The notes under the pieces are model-generated. The model saw nothing but the letters and a program-made list of their open reading frames with translations. It made no database searches and was not told where the DNA came from. The translations under genes and the position numbers were made by a program. From JAHEJE01 sp965216335 (GTDB lineage: Bacteria; Pseudomonadota; Alphaproteobacteria; Rhizobiales; Aestuariivirgaceae): DNA of 64,000 nucleotides. The stretch covers positions 1,736,001-1,800,000 of the forward strand of contig OZ244154.1 of NCBI GenBank assembly GCA_965216335.1, in the 5' to 3' direction. Below are positions 25,634-34,463 of this stretch, piece after piece; within the stretch, counting starts at the first letter, position 1; the number at the start of each line of letters is the position of its first letter.

Positions 25634-26239
25634 TCAGGCACCGGAATGCTGCGTAAGCGCCACGCCGAGCAGCCGCGCCAATCGACCCTCCAGGGGCAAT
25701 TTGCCGGCTGCAGCCAATCCCTGCGGCGACATCTTGCGCGCCGTCTTGGCCAGAATATCGACAACCTTGCCATCTTCGTGCTTGGCGATGAACGCTGCTG
25801 CATAGTGCTCCAGGAACGTTAGGCACACGGCATCCTCCAGTATCTGGACGTCCCGGTCGCGCTTAATGCCCTTCTTGTTGATCAGCACCGAAACCCTGTC
25901 GATGTCCTCCTGTGCATAACCCGCCTCGGACATCAGCTCGCCTGCCCGGCGGGCGTGATAGGCCTTCAGTTCGGTGCGCCATTTCAGATATCCCGCACGG
26001 CCGTCCGGATAGCTCGAACGTGGCGACGTCCAGCGTTCGAGATGTTGGGCACGTGCAGCAATGTGGAGAGCTTCGCCGGGGTTGGCACACAGACGGCTCA
26101 GAGCCTCGGTCATGCGTTCGCCATAAACCAGCTCCGCCGGGCGGCAGCGGCCGCCATCATCGATGCTGTTCGGGTCTTGCGCATTGGCGCTGTCGATCAG
26201 CTCCAACACGCGTACAAGCCTGGCGTCTGTCATGGTCAC
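25634..26239 (-). CDS. DUF4202 family protein
   Basis: 201 aa, mostly helical, with the family features N-x(5)-S-I-D-D-G-G near residue 22, A-A-R-A-Q-H-L-E-R-W near residue 61 and H-A-R-R-A-G near residue 94 (an HD-like set of His/Asp residues). The function of DUF4202 is unknown. GTG at 26239 overlaps the regulator's stop (GTGA); an ATG at 26233 is an alternative. It is convergent with the hemerythrin gene, 15 bp away. Confidence 0.88.
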   Translation of the reverse strand: MTMTDARLVRVLELIDSANAQDPNSIDDGGRCRPAELVYGERMTEALSRLCANPGEALHIAARAQHLERWTSPRSSYPDGRAGYLKWRTELKAYHARRAGELMSEAGYAQEDIDRVSVLINKKGIKRDRDVQILEDAVCLTFLEHYAAAFIAKHEDGKVVDILAKTARKMSPQGLAAAGKLPLEGRLARLLGVALTQHSGA

Positions 26240-26919
26240 AGAAACTTCGAATGCTGTCGGTCTTCGTTGGCATAGCTGCGCAGCCGCTCGACATTGGCGA
26301 TCATGGCGGCGCTGTGATCAACCTTCACTCCCAGATTGCGCAGCCGGGCAAAGGCGCGCGACAGGCTTTCCGGCTTCATCCCCAGACGCCCGGCAATCAG
26401 CGTCTTGTCATAGGGAAGCCCGATTCTGCATGGGCCTTCTTCCTTCGGGCACAATGCGGCCAGAAATCTTGCGACCCGCTGGGTTGCGGTATGCGTCTTG
26501 AGCTGTTCGATCTGGCGTACCAGATCCTGCAGATGCAGCGCCGTCGAACCAAGCATGGCAAAAGCGAACTCAGGGTTCTTGCGCACGCTTTCGAACAGCG
26601 TGCTGCGCGGCACATGCAGCAGCTTTGACTTGGCGACCGCCTCGGCGGATACCGGATAGCTGCGCATTGAAAACACCGCTGCCTCGGCAAAACTCTGGCC
26701 GCGCGCGAACACCGCGACAACCGCTTCATTTCCCGATGACGTCAGCCGGTAGAGTTTTACCCAACCATCCAGAACAATATAGTAGCCGGTCGCATCATCA
26801 CCCTGCATGAACAGGATTTCACCCTGCGCAATCGTATGGACGCTTGCCGCTTTGAGCAAAGTATCCAAGAGCTCGGAATTCAGGCCACTGAACAGAGCCG
26901 TACCCTTGACCAAAGCCAT
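26236..26919 (-). CDS. Crp/Fnr family regulator, Dnr/NnrR type
   Basis: 227 aa from ATG 26919. Cyclic-nucleotide-binding fold (about 20-130), dimerisation helix and a C-terminal winged helix with P-E-S-L-S-R-A-F-A-R-L, whose E--SR pattern reads TTGA(T/C)...(A/G)TCAA boxes. The N-terminal cysteine cluster of oxygen-sensing FNR is missing, so it belongs with NO-responsive Dnr/NnrR-type proteins, which sense NO through haem. Four such boxes in the window are its likely targets. In operon with the DUF4202 gene. The frame runs on upstream but without family similarity. Confidence 0.9.
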   Translation of the reverse strand: MALVKGTALFSGLNSELLDTLLKAASVHTIAQGEILFMQGDDATGYYIVLDGWVKLYRLTSSGNEAVVAVFARGQSFAEAAVFSMRSYPVSAEAVAKSKLLHVPRSTLFESVRKNPEFAFAMLGSTALHLQDLVRQIEQLKTHTATQRVARFLAALCPKEEGPCRIGLPYDKTLIAGRLGMKPESLSRAFARLRNLGVKVDHSAAMIANVERLRSYANEDRQHSKFL

Positions 26920-27139
26920 TTCACTATCAGTCAGAACGCCAGACAACGCTGCCTTCCTTTCCCAAGCTGCCCACGGCCCGCCGCGCAACAGTCCTTCCGG
27001 CACTACCCGGCTTCTGATATCCGGCGACCAAAGGTATCCACTTATACGCGCGAAGCCGAAAGCGCACAAACGAAGCCGGCGCAATGAGCGCAAACCCTTG
27101 GAAAATCTGCGCCGACATCAGCACGGTTTGAACCCGTTC

Positions 27140-28234
27140 CTACAAAATCTCGTCCTCGTCATACAGCCTGGCCGCCTCCAATTCACCGGTAATCTCGTCG
27201 AGCCGGCGCTCGGCAGCGCGCGGGGCATCGATGCGGGCGACGTGGAACAGCGCATCACCGCGGTTCACCACCGGCAGGTTGGTGCGCCCGATGATGACAC
27301 CACCGAAACGCGCTTGTATTTCGGTTTCGGCTTCACCGAACGGGTCGGAAATGATGCCGATGATTTCATCTTCTGCCACAAAATCGCCCGAGGTTCGAAA
27401 CGCCCGCAGTACCCCGCCCTTCGGCGCCCGCAGCCAAGCGCTCTCATGACTGTGCACGGGCTTGATGCGCGCCGGCTTGATCGATGCCGCTTTCAGCATG
27501 CCGAGATGCTTCATCACCCGCAAGGTGCCGAACACCGCGGCGCGGATCGCCAACTCATCGAAACGCAGAGCCTCACCGCCCTCGAACAGCAACACATCCA
27601 CATCATGATCCGTCGCCGTCATGCGCAACGAGCCGTCGCGCAGCGATGAGACCATGATGACCGGCGGCCCGAACACCTGAGCCAGCTCGTCGAGGTGGGC
27701 ACGGCCCGGCGAAATCCGAATCTGCGGCAGGTTTGTGCGATGCAGGGCGGCGGTGTGCAGATCGATCCCGACCGTGCACCGCTGCACCACCTCGCGCATG
27801 AAGATGTCGGCCAAGAGGCTGGCCAGCGACCCCTGATCCGATCCCGGGAACGACCTGTTCAGGTCACGCCGGTCCGGCAGATAGCGCGAATGGTTGATGA
27901 ACCCGTAGGCATTGACGATCGGTACCGCCAGCAGCGTCCCGGCCAGGTTGCGCAGCGCCGGGTGCTTGAGAACCCGCCGGATCACTTCGACGCCGAGCAC
28001 CTCGTCGCCATGAATGGCCGCGGAGACAAACATCACCGGTCCATCCTTCTTGCCGTGCACCACCTGCACCGGCAGCGAAACCGGAATGTGGTTCGACAGG
28101 ACCGAAACCGGCAGGTCGACGGTTTGGCGGGTACCTGCGGCAATGGAATGACCGCCCAGCTCGAAGGCCGGCCGCGCCGGTCGCCTCGGCCGCGCCGTTC
28201 GTGTCGGCCGCACCGACCGTTTGCTTGTGGTCAT
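27140..28234 (-). CDS. Succinylglutamate desuccinylase/aspartoacylase (AstE/AspA) family protein
   Basis: 364 aa, zinc carboxypeptidase-like fold. Zinc site: A-I-H-G-D-E near residue 73 and D-L-H-T-A near residue 148, with R-R-D-L-N-R-S-F-P-G near residue 122. A C-terminal barrel-sandwich domain is present. An Arg-rich start precedes the domain. It overlaps rimK by 4 bp. In operons with RimK-type ligases such proteins are taken to remove or trim amino acids; the real substrate here is unknown. Confidence 0.88.
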   Translation of the reverse strand: MTTSKRSVRPTRTARPRRPARPAFELGGHSIAAGTRQTVDLPVSVLSNHIPVSLPVQVVHGKKDGPVMFVSAAIHGDEVLGVEVIRRVLKHPALRNLAGTLLAVPIVNAYGFINHSRYLPDRRDLNRSFPGSDQGSLASLLADIFMREVVQRCTVGIDLHTAALHRTNLPQIRISPGRAHLDELAQVFGPPVIMVSSLRDGSLRMTATDHDVDVLLFEGGEALRFDELAIRAAVFGTLRVMKHLGMLKAASIKPARIKPVHSHESAWLRAPKGGVLRAFRTSGDFVAEDEIIGIISDPFGEAETEIQARFGGVIIGRTNLPVVNRGDALFHVARIDAPRAAERRLDEITGELEAARLYDEDEIL

Positions 28235-29136
28235 CCCCTACCCTTCGTACGGGTCCGGCCCGGCTTCTGGTTTTTCTCCATGAACTGGATGATCTTGCCG
28301 GCAACATCGATTCCGGTCGCCTTCTCGATGCCCTCGATGCCCGGCGAAGAATTGACCTCCATCACCACCGCGCCATGATTGGATCGCAGCATATCGACAC
28401 CGGCGACATTGAGACCCATGGACTTGGCCGCCCTGATCGCCGTCGAGCGCTCCTCGGGTGTGATTCTGATCGACTTGGCACTGCCGCCGCGATGCAGATT
28501 GGAACGGAAATCGCCCTCGGCGCCGCGGCGCTCCATGGCAGCGATCACCCTGCCGCCAATCACGAACGCCCGGATGTCGGTGCTCGAGGCTTCCTTGATG
28601 AACTCCTGCACCAGAATGTTGATGTTGGCGCCGCGAAACGCCTCGATCACCGAACGCGCCGAGTTCTGCGTTTCGCCGAGCACCACGCCGATGCCCTGGG
28701 TGCCTTCCAGCAGCTTGATCACCACCGGCGCCCCGCCGGCGATCTTGATCACATCGTCGGTCTGTTTGGGGTCGTGCGCAAAGGCGGTCACAGGCAGGCC
28801 GATGCCGTCGCGCGCCAGGAGCTGCATCGAGCGCAGCTTGTCGCGCGACCGGCCGATTGCAACGCTCTCGTTGGCCGGCCATACGCCCATCATTTCGAAC
28901 TGCCGCAGCACCGCCAGGCCGTAATAGGTGCGGGATGCGGCAATGCGCGGGATGACCGCATCGTATCCGGTCAAACGCTCGCCGTTGTGCCGCAGTTCCG
29001 GCCGATGCGACGTGATGTTCATATAGCATTTGAGATAATCCACCGGATTGATCTCGTGCCCGCGCGCTTCGGCCGCTTCGATCAGCCGTTGGTGTGAATA
29101 CAGCTTGGCGTTGCGAGTCATCAGCGCAATCTTCAT
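28231..29136 (-). CDS. rimK: RimK-type ATP-grasp ligase (ribosomal protein S6 glutamate ligase)
   Basis: 301 aa, the length of E. coli RimK. ATP-grasp domain with V-I-K-L-L-E-G-T-Q-G-I-G-V near residue 138 (Lys and Gly-rich loop) and V-M-E-V-N-S-S-P-G-I-E-G near residue 257 (Mg site). RimK adds glutamates to the C-terminus of ribosomal protein S6. It overlaps its neighbours by 4 bp on both sides within the ribBX-rimB-rimK-astE-like operon. Confidence 0.93.
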   Translation of the reverse strand: MKIALMTRNAKLYSHQRLIEAAEARGHEINPVDYLKCYMNITSHRPELRHNGERLTGYDAVIPRIAASRTYYGLAVLRQFEMMGVWPANESVAIGRSRDKLRSMQLLARDGIGLPVTAFAHDPKQTDDVIKIAGGAPVVIKLLEGTQGIGVVLGETQNSARSVIEAFRGANINILVQEFIKEASSTDIRAFVIGGRVIAAMERRGAEGDFRSNLHRGGSAKSIRITPEERSTAIRAAKSMGLNVAGVDMLRSNHGAVVMEVNSSPGIEGIEKATGIDVAGKIIQFMEKNQKPGRTRTKGRG

Positions 29137-29669
29137 GACGTCTTTCCCTCTCGTGCCGGTATGGCCTTCTTTTTACGTATGCGGTCCCCCGCGGTCACCA
29201 GATACATCTTGCTCGGGTGCACCAAAAACCGCCGCTTGATCGTCGACCGGCCGAGCAGCATCGGCACGCCCATGTCCGACCGGTCCGTCAACGTAATGTC
29301 CACCAGCCAGCTCAACTTGCCCATCTTGAGCCGGCTGCGAACGACAATTCTCTCCTCGGCCACACCGCCCGTGTTTTTGACCTTGCGCCGCGCCTGCACC
29401 GGCAGGTCGCAGGGCTGGACGTGCGCCTTGGTGTTGTCGATGAAAGCATCAAAGCGCACCCGCTGTCCATCCTCGGTGTCATAGGTACGGATATTGATCG
29501 CATGCAGCGCCGCCGAGCGCGCCCCGGTATCGAGCTTGGCGACGACCGGTCCCAGGTTCATGTCCGGCAGGAACACCACCTCGCGCCAGCCGGCCACTGT
29601 TGGTTCGCGTCGTCTGCGCGCCCGTCGCTTGACCGGCTTTACTGACTTGGCCAGCCTTGTCCTAACCAT
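29133..29669 (-). CDS. rimB: RimB-type retropepsin-like protease (ATP-dependent zinc protease family, DUF785)
   Basis: 178 aa from ATG 29669, overlapping the ribBX stop by 8 bp. The retropepsin motif A-K-L-D-T-G-A-R-S-A is near residue 44, followed by V-P-M-L-L-G-R in the second half, as in RimB/DUF785 proteins. The N-terminus is Lys/Arg-rich. RimB modulates RimK-dependent S6 modification in pseudomonads; the same pairing is seen here. The longer frame upstream is only the antisense-free shadow of ribBX. Confidence 0.88.
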   Translation of the reverse strand: MVRTRLAKSVKPVKRRARRRREPTVAGWREVVFLPDMNLGPVVAKLDTGARSAALHAINIRTYDTEDGQRVRFDAFIDNTKAHVQPCDLPVQARRKVKNTGGVAEERIVVRSRLKMGKLSWLVDITLTDRSDMGVPMLLGRSTIKRRFLVHPSKMYLVTAGDRIRKKKAIPAREGKTS

Positions 29670-30960
29670 CGAGCAGCACCGTCTCGGTGATCTCGATGTC
29701 GAAGCCCGACAGGCCGACATAGTGCCGCGACGACGACGCCAGAAGCCGGATCGAGCGCACGCCGAGGTCGCGCAGGATCTGCGCCCCAAGTCCCACATCG
29801 CGCCAGGTTTGCTCACGCGCCAGCGCGCTACCCGTCGTCTCGCGTTCCTCGTCTTCATTGAGCGGCGAAGCCGGCACCCCGGCCGTTCCCTCGCGCAGGT
29901 AGACCAGCACCCCGCGGCCCTCTTGCTTGAACACCTCATAGACCCGGCTGAGCGTATCGCGGTCGCCGAACACGTCCTCGACAAGGTCCTCACGGTGCAG
30001 CCGCACCGGAACGTCGCGCTCGCCTGATATGTCACCGAACACCAGCGCCAGATGCTGCACCGGATCGAACGGCGTTACGTAGGCATAGCCGGTCGCCTCG
30101 CCCGCCGGTGTCGCAACGCTGAAGTCGTCCTGGCGCTCCACCAGCCGTTCACGCGACTGGCGGTAGCCGATCAGATCGGCAACCGAGATGATCTTTAGGC
30201 AATGCGCGCGCGCGAAGTCCAGCACCTGCGCACCGCGTTTCACCGAGCCGTCATCATTGACCAGTTCGCAGATCACCCCCACTGGCGGCTCGCCCGCCAA
30301 CCGCGCCAGATCGACCGCCGCCTCGGTGTGGCCGGAGCGCATCAGCACCCCGCCGCGCTTGGCGATCAGCGGAAACACATGCCCCGGTCGCACGAAATCG
30401 GACGCCTGCACATTGTCGTTGGCCAGCGCGTGCACCGTTGCGCAGCGTTCCTTGGCCGAAATGCCCGTGGTCAGTCCTTCCTTGTAGTCGATGGTCACCG
30501 TAAAGGCCGTGCCGAGCGGAGCGTCGTTGCTCGCAACCATCGGATCGAGCTTCAGCCTCCGGGCGATCCCCAGCGTCATCGGCGCACACACGATCCCCGA
30601 TGTGTGCCGCACCATGAAGGCCATCTGCTCTTGGGTTATCTTGCTCGCCGCGGCAATCAGGTCGCCTTCGTTTTCCCGGTCGTCATCGTCGACCACCACA
30701 ACCATCTCGCCGGCCTTGACCGCCACGATGGCCGCCTCGACGCTGTCCAGCCCATTGTCTGCATTCATATACTCGCCACCCGCGCACAGATCGCTCGCGC
30801 GGACTTTCCCCTTTGTGATGTGTTCGATCCTGACCGCCAGTTCCAGCGACGGCACTGCCCCTCTCGCCAACTGCGACACCCGGCCCTGGGTCACCCCCAG
30901 CGCCTTGGCCATTCCGGCCTGCGTCATGTCGCTGTTGGCCAGCCAGTCTGAAAACTCCAT
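29662..30960 (-). CDS. ribB: HTH-RibB fusion with degenerate RibA domain (RibBX type)
   Basis: 432 aa in three parts. Residues 1-60 form a Cro/YdaS-like helix-turn-helix (M-T-Q-A-G-M-A-K-A-L-G-V-T-Q-G-R-V-S-Q). Residues 66-270 are 3,4-dihydroxy-2-butanone-4-phosphate synthase with D-D-x-x-R-E-N-E-G-D-L near residue 92. Residues 280-432 are GTP cyclohydrolase II-like but lack the zinc cysteines of the S-E-C-L-T-G-D region (here R-E-D-L-V-E-D-V-F-G-D), so that domain is probably inactive, as in the known RibBX variant. An internal ATG (30768) could give RibBX without the HTH. First gene of the operon, 6 bp from a perfect palindrome. Confidence 0.92.
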   Translation of the reverse strand: MEFSDWLANSDMTQAGMAKALGVTQGRVSQLARGAVPSLELAVRIEHITKGKVRASDLCAGGEYMNADNGLDSVEAAIVAVKAGEMVVVVDDDDRENEGDLIAAASKITQEQMAFMVRHTSGIVCAPMTLGIARRLKLDPMVASNDAPLGTAFTVTIDYKEGLTTGISAKERCATVHALANDNVQASDFVRPGHVFPLIAKRGGVLMRSGHTEAAVDLARLAGEPPVGVICELVNDDGSVKRGAQVLDFARAHCLKIISVADLIGYRQSRERLVERQDDFSVATPAGEATGYAYVTPFDPVQHLALVFGDISGERDVPVRLHREDLVEDVFGDRDTLSRVYEVFKQEGRGVLVYLREGTAGVPASPLNEDEERETTGSALAREQTWRDVGLGAQILRDLGVRSIRLLASSSRHYVGLSGFDIEITETVLLDG

Positions 30961-30966
30961 AAGCGA

Positions 30967-30985
30967 TTATTAGCACTGCTAATAA
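30967..30985. promoter_or_regulatory. Perfect 19-bp palindrome (operator candidate) upstream of HTH-ribBX
   Basis: TTATTAGCACTGCTAATAA: two perfect 9-bp arms around one base, only 6 bp before the start codon. This is the typical size of a dimeric HTH-protein operator, and the first gene product carries an HTH domain, so autorepression is a direct hypothesis. Confidence 0.72.
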
Positions 30986-31014
30986 ACCAGGAAAAGACCC
31001 TTTCCCCAAACACG

Positions 31015-31040
31015 AAAAACCCCGGCCTGACCGGCCGGGG
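31015..31040 (-). terminator. Rho-independent terminator of ctrA
   Basis: On the minus strand a perfect 8-bp GC stem (CCCCGGCC / GGCCGGGG, loop of 5) is followed by five T, starting about 33 bp after the ctrA stop codon. It separates ctrA from the ribBX promoter. Confidence 0.85.
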
Positions 31041-31073
31041 CATTTCCCCCATTCCCGACGTTTGCTTGAAACG

Positions 31074-31778
31074 TCAGGCGCTGGCGCGCATTTCGTTGTC
31101 GTTGTCCATCTCGCGCAACACGTAGCCGCGGCCCCAGACGGTCTCGATGAAATTCTTGCCGCCGGCCGCGCTGGCCAGCTTCTTGCGCAGTTTGCAGATG
31201 AACACGTCGATGATCTTCAGCTCCGGCTCGTCCATGCCGCCGTAGAGATGATTGAGGAACATCTCCTTGGTCAGCGTCGTGCCCTTGCGCAGGCTGAGCA
31301 GCTCCAGCATCTGGTACTCCTTGCCGGTCAGATGCACCCGCTGCCCGCCGACCTCGACGGTCTTGGTATCGAGATTGACCTGCAGTTCGCCGGTGGTGAT
31401 GATCGACTGGGCATGGCCCTTGGAACGGCGTACCACGGCCTGGATACGGGCCACCAGTTCGTCCTTGTGGAACGGCTTGGTCATGTAATCGTCGGCTCCG
31501 AAGCCCAGTCCCTTGACCTTGTCTTCGATGCCGGCCAGGCCCGACAGGATCAGGATCGGCGTGTTGATCTTTGAGACCCGCAGCGTCTTCAGCACTTCAT
31601 ATCCGCTCATGTCCGGCAGATTGATGTCGAGCAGAATGATGTCGTAGTCATAAAGCTTGCCCAGGTCGACGCCCTCTTCGCCCAGGTCGGTGGTATAAAC
31701 ATTAAAGCCTTCCGACTTGAGCATCAGTTCGATGCTCTGGGCGGTGGCTGAATCATCTTCGATAAGAAGAACGCGCAT
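31074..31778 (-). CDS. ctrA: CtrA cell-cycle response regulator
   Basis: 234 aa from ATG 31778. Receiver domain with acidic pocket E7-D8-D9 and phosphoacceptor Asp51, then an OmpR/PhoB-type winged helix (about 130-225) with the very conserved G-G-M-D-E-P-E-L-K-I-I-D-V-F and K-L-R-K-K-L. CtrA is the master cell-cycle regulator of alphaproteobacteria and is itself controlled by phosphorylation (ChpT) and SciP, both also encoded in this window. The C-terminal end is Ala-rich (R-A-S-A). Divergent from the fliJ-like gene. Confidence 0.97.
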   Translation of the reverse strand: MRVLLIEDDSATAQSIELMLKSEGFNVYTTDLGEEGVDLGKLYDYDIILLDINLPDMSGYEVLKTLRVSKINTPILILSGLAGIEDKVKGLGFGADDYMTKPFHKDELVARIQAVVRRSKGHAQSIITTGELQVNLDTKTVEVGGQRVHLTGKEYQMLELLSLRKGTTLTKEMFLNHLYGGMDEPELKIIDVFICKLRKKLASAAGGKNFIETVWGRGYVLREMDNDNEMRASA

Positions 31779-32229
31779 TCCAATCCCCTCTCGGATCGTC
31801 CGTCCTCGGACATAAACTGCTGGCGCCATAAACGCTTGGGCGGCAGAAGACGAAACTTTCGATTAACACTAGTGGCAAAGATAAGCCTGCAAAGGTTAAC
31901 AAAACCTAATTTTCGCAACAAACTTAACGCTTTCGACAAAACGGCAAAACCGGCGTACGAACTGGCCGCATTGTACATCGACTCAATAGGCGATGGTGCC
32001 GCCTGCGTGGCACATGGCATTTACCCAATATAAATGGACGCTTTACCCGGCCTTAAGTCTGTTCGTTCATACTGACTGCAGATCGAATCGGCACGTTAGT
32101 TGATTCGGCAAAACTATCAAAGCGATTGATCGCAGGTTCAAGCCATCGGCCAGGCAGCGTCTCTGCAGGTCGGCCTATCCGAACCCGGGGTCGTGTGTGA
32201 GTGGCGTCGATTAAAGTGAGTATCTGTCC
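31779..32229. promoter_or_regulatory. Divergent ctrA / fliJ-like intergenic region
   Basis: 451 bp without a gene, locally AT-rich at 31,850-32,050. TTAA-type half sites occur (31,863; 31,896; 31,923), but none shows the full TTAA-N7-TTAA spacing, so CtrA autoregulation here is possible but not shown. Confidence 0.5.
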
Positions 32230-32619
32230 ATGCGTTCCAAAGAGACAATGTTGAGGCTGCAGCGGTTCCGGTTTGAGGAAAAACGCCAGCAGGTTGCCGA
32301 CATCGAGCTGATGATCGCCGAGTTCAACCGCAAGATGACCGACCTCGACCAGCAGATCGAAATGGAAGAAGACCGCACCGGCGTCAGCGACCCGGCGCAT
32401 TTCAACTATTCCATGACCGCCAAATCGATCCGCGGCCGCCGCGACAACCTGGCCAAGTCAATTTCCGAACTCGACGCCCAGCTGAGCGATGCCAACGAGC
32501 AGGCCTCCGAAGCCGAAGCCGAATTGCGCAAGGTTGAACTGATGGTCGAAAAGGAAGGCGGCGCACAGCCGGTCGGCGAAGAACAGCAGGTCGGAAACGG
32601 CCTTCACGCGGCAACCTAA
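32230..32619 (+). CDS. FliJ-like flagellar export protein
   Basis: 129 aa, almost entirely coiled-coil (heptads of Leu/Ile/Met with Glu/Arg/Lys; about residues 5-110). A gene of this kind annotated fliJ lies divergent to ctrA in many Rhizobiales, so position and size support FliJ-like. The start M-R-S-K-E-T-M-L-R-L-Q-R-F-R-F-E-E-K is the usual N-terminus. The Gly/Gln-rich tail is probably disordered. Confidence 0.8.
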   Translation: MRSKETMLRLQRFRFEEKRQQVADIELMIAEFNRKMTDLDQQIEMEEDRTGVSDPAHFNYSMTAKSIRGRRDNLAKSISELDAQLSDANEQASEAEAELRKVELMVEKEGGAQPVGEEQQVGNGLHAAT

Positions 32620-32701
32620 CACCAACAAACACACAGACCCGGCTGCTTGCCCAATGGTCAGCAGCCTCGTCCGGTTTCCACGTTCCCGGGCACCTTCGAC
32701 G

Positions 32702-33439
32702 TTACAGCCGATGGACTTTCAGCTGTTCGTACAAAGGCCGCGCCTCATCGGCGATCCTGCGTAGACGGTCAGGCAACGCGGCATCTTCTGCAGGCCGGGC
32801 ATTGAAGCCGGTTGATTGCCATACTGCGTTGTACCAGTGCGGCGCCCAGGCACCATCGTAGGATTTCGGACCGGCACGCCATTTCAGCATCGCTTCCTCG
32901 AACGGAATGGACAGACGCTCGCACAAGCATGTCAGAACGCGCCGCGGGTCGGCAAGTATGTCATCTGCGTCGACGACCGGCGGGGCTTCGCCGAGATGCT
33001 GGGCGACGGCATCGAAGATTTCCGCCTGTTCGACAAAACCGATGTCGCGCAAACTGACTTCGGCGCGTTTCTTGGCATAACTCGCCAGCACCCGTTCGGG
33101 GGAGCGGATGAGGAAGGCGTTGGCAATCTCGCGCATCCAGCTGCGGTCATAACCGGGCAGCATGTGATGCGTCATGTGCTTCTGGTAGAACACCGGGGCA
33201 GGTTCAACGGGCCCAGTAACGCACTGTGCGACCACTTCATCGTAGCTCTCGATGCCGGCATCGATAACCGCCTGGTCCATCGGATGGCTTATGCCGCTGA
33301 CGGACAGATAGAAGGCATAGAACGGTTCATCCCACACGGCGCAGTCGGACCGGCTGGCGAAGGAATACATCATCGCGGTCGAGATGTTACGCGGTCCCGA
33401 CCACATGGCGATGCGGGTAACGGGGCGGTCATCGGTCAT
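32702..33439 (-). CDS. Sulfotransferase-family protein
   Basis: 245 aa from ATG 33439, overlapping the aminotransferase stop (ATGA). P-loop-like 5'-phosphosulfate loop M-W-S-G-P-R-N-I-S-T-A-M near the N-terminus and 3'-phosphate-type R-S-P-E-R-V-L-A-S-Y near residue 130. This subgroup is often paired with class IV aminotransferases in proteobacteria; the acceptor is unknown. It is convergent with the fliJ-like gene. Confidence 0.83.
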   Translation of the reverse strand: MTDDRPVTRIAMWSGPRNISTAMMYSFASRSDCAVWDEPFYAFYLSVSGISHPMDQAVIDAGIESYDEVVAQCVTGPVEPAPVFYQKHMTHHMLPGYDRSWMREIANAFLIRSPERVLASYAKKRAEVSLRDIGFVEQAEIFDAVAQHLGEAPPVVDADDILADPRRVLTCLCERLSIPFEEAMLKWRAGPKSYDGAWAPHWYNAVWQSTGFNARPAEDAALPDRLRRIADEARPLYEQLKVHRL

Positions 33440-34377
33440 GGGCGCCTGGCCTCGTGCTTGATCTTGTCGGCGTACAGCTTCAGCAGGCGTCTTGTCACCG
33501 GGCCGGCGCCGGTCCAATCAGGCTGGCGCTCAAGCGGGTTGGCGATCGGCCGGCCGTCGATTTGCCGCACCGGAACCAGCCCGGCAAAGGTGCCGGTCAC
33601 GAAGGCTTCATCCGCGCCATAGCAATCGTGCAGCGAAAACTGGCGCTCAAACACCGGGATGCCATTTTCCCGGCACAGGTCGATGATGGCGCGGCGGGTG
33701 ATGCCGGGAATGCAGAACTGGCCGGATGACGTCCAAACCTCACCGCGCCGCACGATGAAGAAATGCGTCGAGTTGCAGGTGGCGACAAAACCGTGCGGGT
33801 CGAGCATCAGGCCTTCGTCGGCGCCCGCCTTGGCGGCCTGGATGCACGCGGTGATGCAATTCAGCTTGGAATGCGAGTTGAGCTTCTGGTCCTGCACATC
33901 CGGATAGCCGCGGCGCACCGCAACAGTGTACAGACAGATGCCGTTGTCGAGCTTTCCGGGGTTCGGCACCTTGTGTTCGGGAATGATGACGATGGTCGGC
34001 GCCGAGATCGTCACGCGCGGATCCTGGTAGGGCGTTGCCTTGATACCGCGGGTGACCATCAGGCGGATGTGCACGCCGTCGTCCATCCCGTTGGCATCGA
34101 TAACGGCAAACAGCCGCGCAACCAGTTCGCCCGGTTCGATGCCGATGTCCATGTCGATCGCCTTGGCACCTTCGTAGAGCCGCTCGATGTGCTGGTCGAG
34201 GAACGGGATGCCGCCATGGTGCAGGCGCAGGCCCTCCCACACGCCGTCACCGAGGATGAAGCCGGAATCGAACACCGAGACCACAGCCTTGCCGCGCTCG
34301 ATGAGTTCGCCGTTTATGGAGATCAGTATGTGCTCGTTGCGCGGATCGGCAAGAGCTTCGTGCGTGCCTTTGGCCAT
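33436..34377 (-). CDS. Class IV aminotransferase (branched-chain/D-amino-acid type)
   Basis: 313 aa, fold-type IV PLP enzyme. N-terminal F-D-S-G-F-I-L-G-D-G-V-W-E-G-L-R, PLP Lys in H-S-K-L-N-C-I-T-A near residue 165, Glu-containing G-A-D-E-G-L-M-L-D near residue 184 and phosphate-binding G-I-T-R-R-A. Likely reaction: transamination of a branched-chain or related amino acid. Product specificity (IlvE versus D-amino-acid transaminase or aminodeoxychorismate lyase) cannot be fixed from the sequence. Confidence 0.88.
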   Translation of the reverse strand: MAKGTHEALADPRNEHILISINGELIERGKAVVSVFDSGFILGDGVWEGLRLHHGGIPFLDQHIERLYEGAKAIDMDIGIEPGELVARLFAVIDANGMDDGVHIRLMVTRGIKATPYQDPRVTISAPTIVIIPEHKVPNPGKLDNGICLYTVAVRRGYPDVQDQKLNSHSKLNCITACIQAAKAGADEGLMLDPHGFVATCNSTHFFIVRRGEVWTSSGQFCIPGITRRAIIDLCRENGIPVFERQFSLHDCYGADEAFVTGTFAGLVPVRQIDGRPIANPLERQPDWTGAGPVTRRLLKLYADKIKHEARRP

Positions 34378-34463
34378 GCCCGGAACCTTCGTATCAGTTT
34401 AAAGCCGGACAATGCCGCGATTTGCGCGCGGCTGGCAATGGCGGACGGACGTTCGAGAGGCCG

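Noticed and set aside
31850..31930. CtrA autoregulatory sites upstream of ctrA
   Set aside because: TTAA half sites occur but not at N7 spacing, so no site is called.
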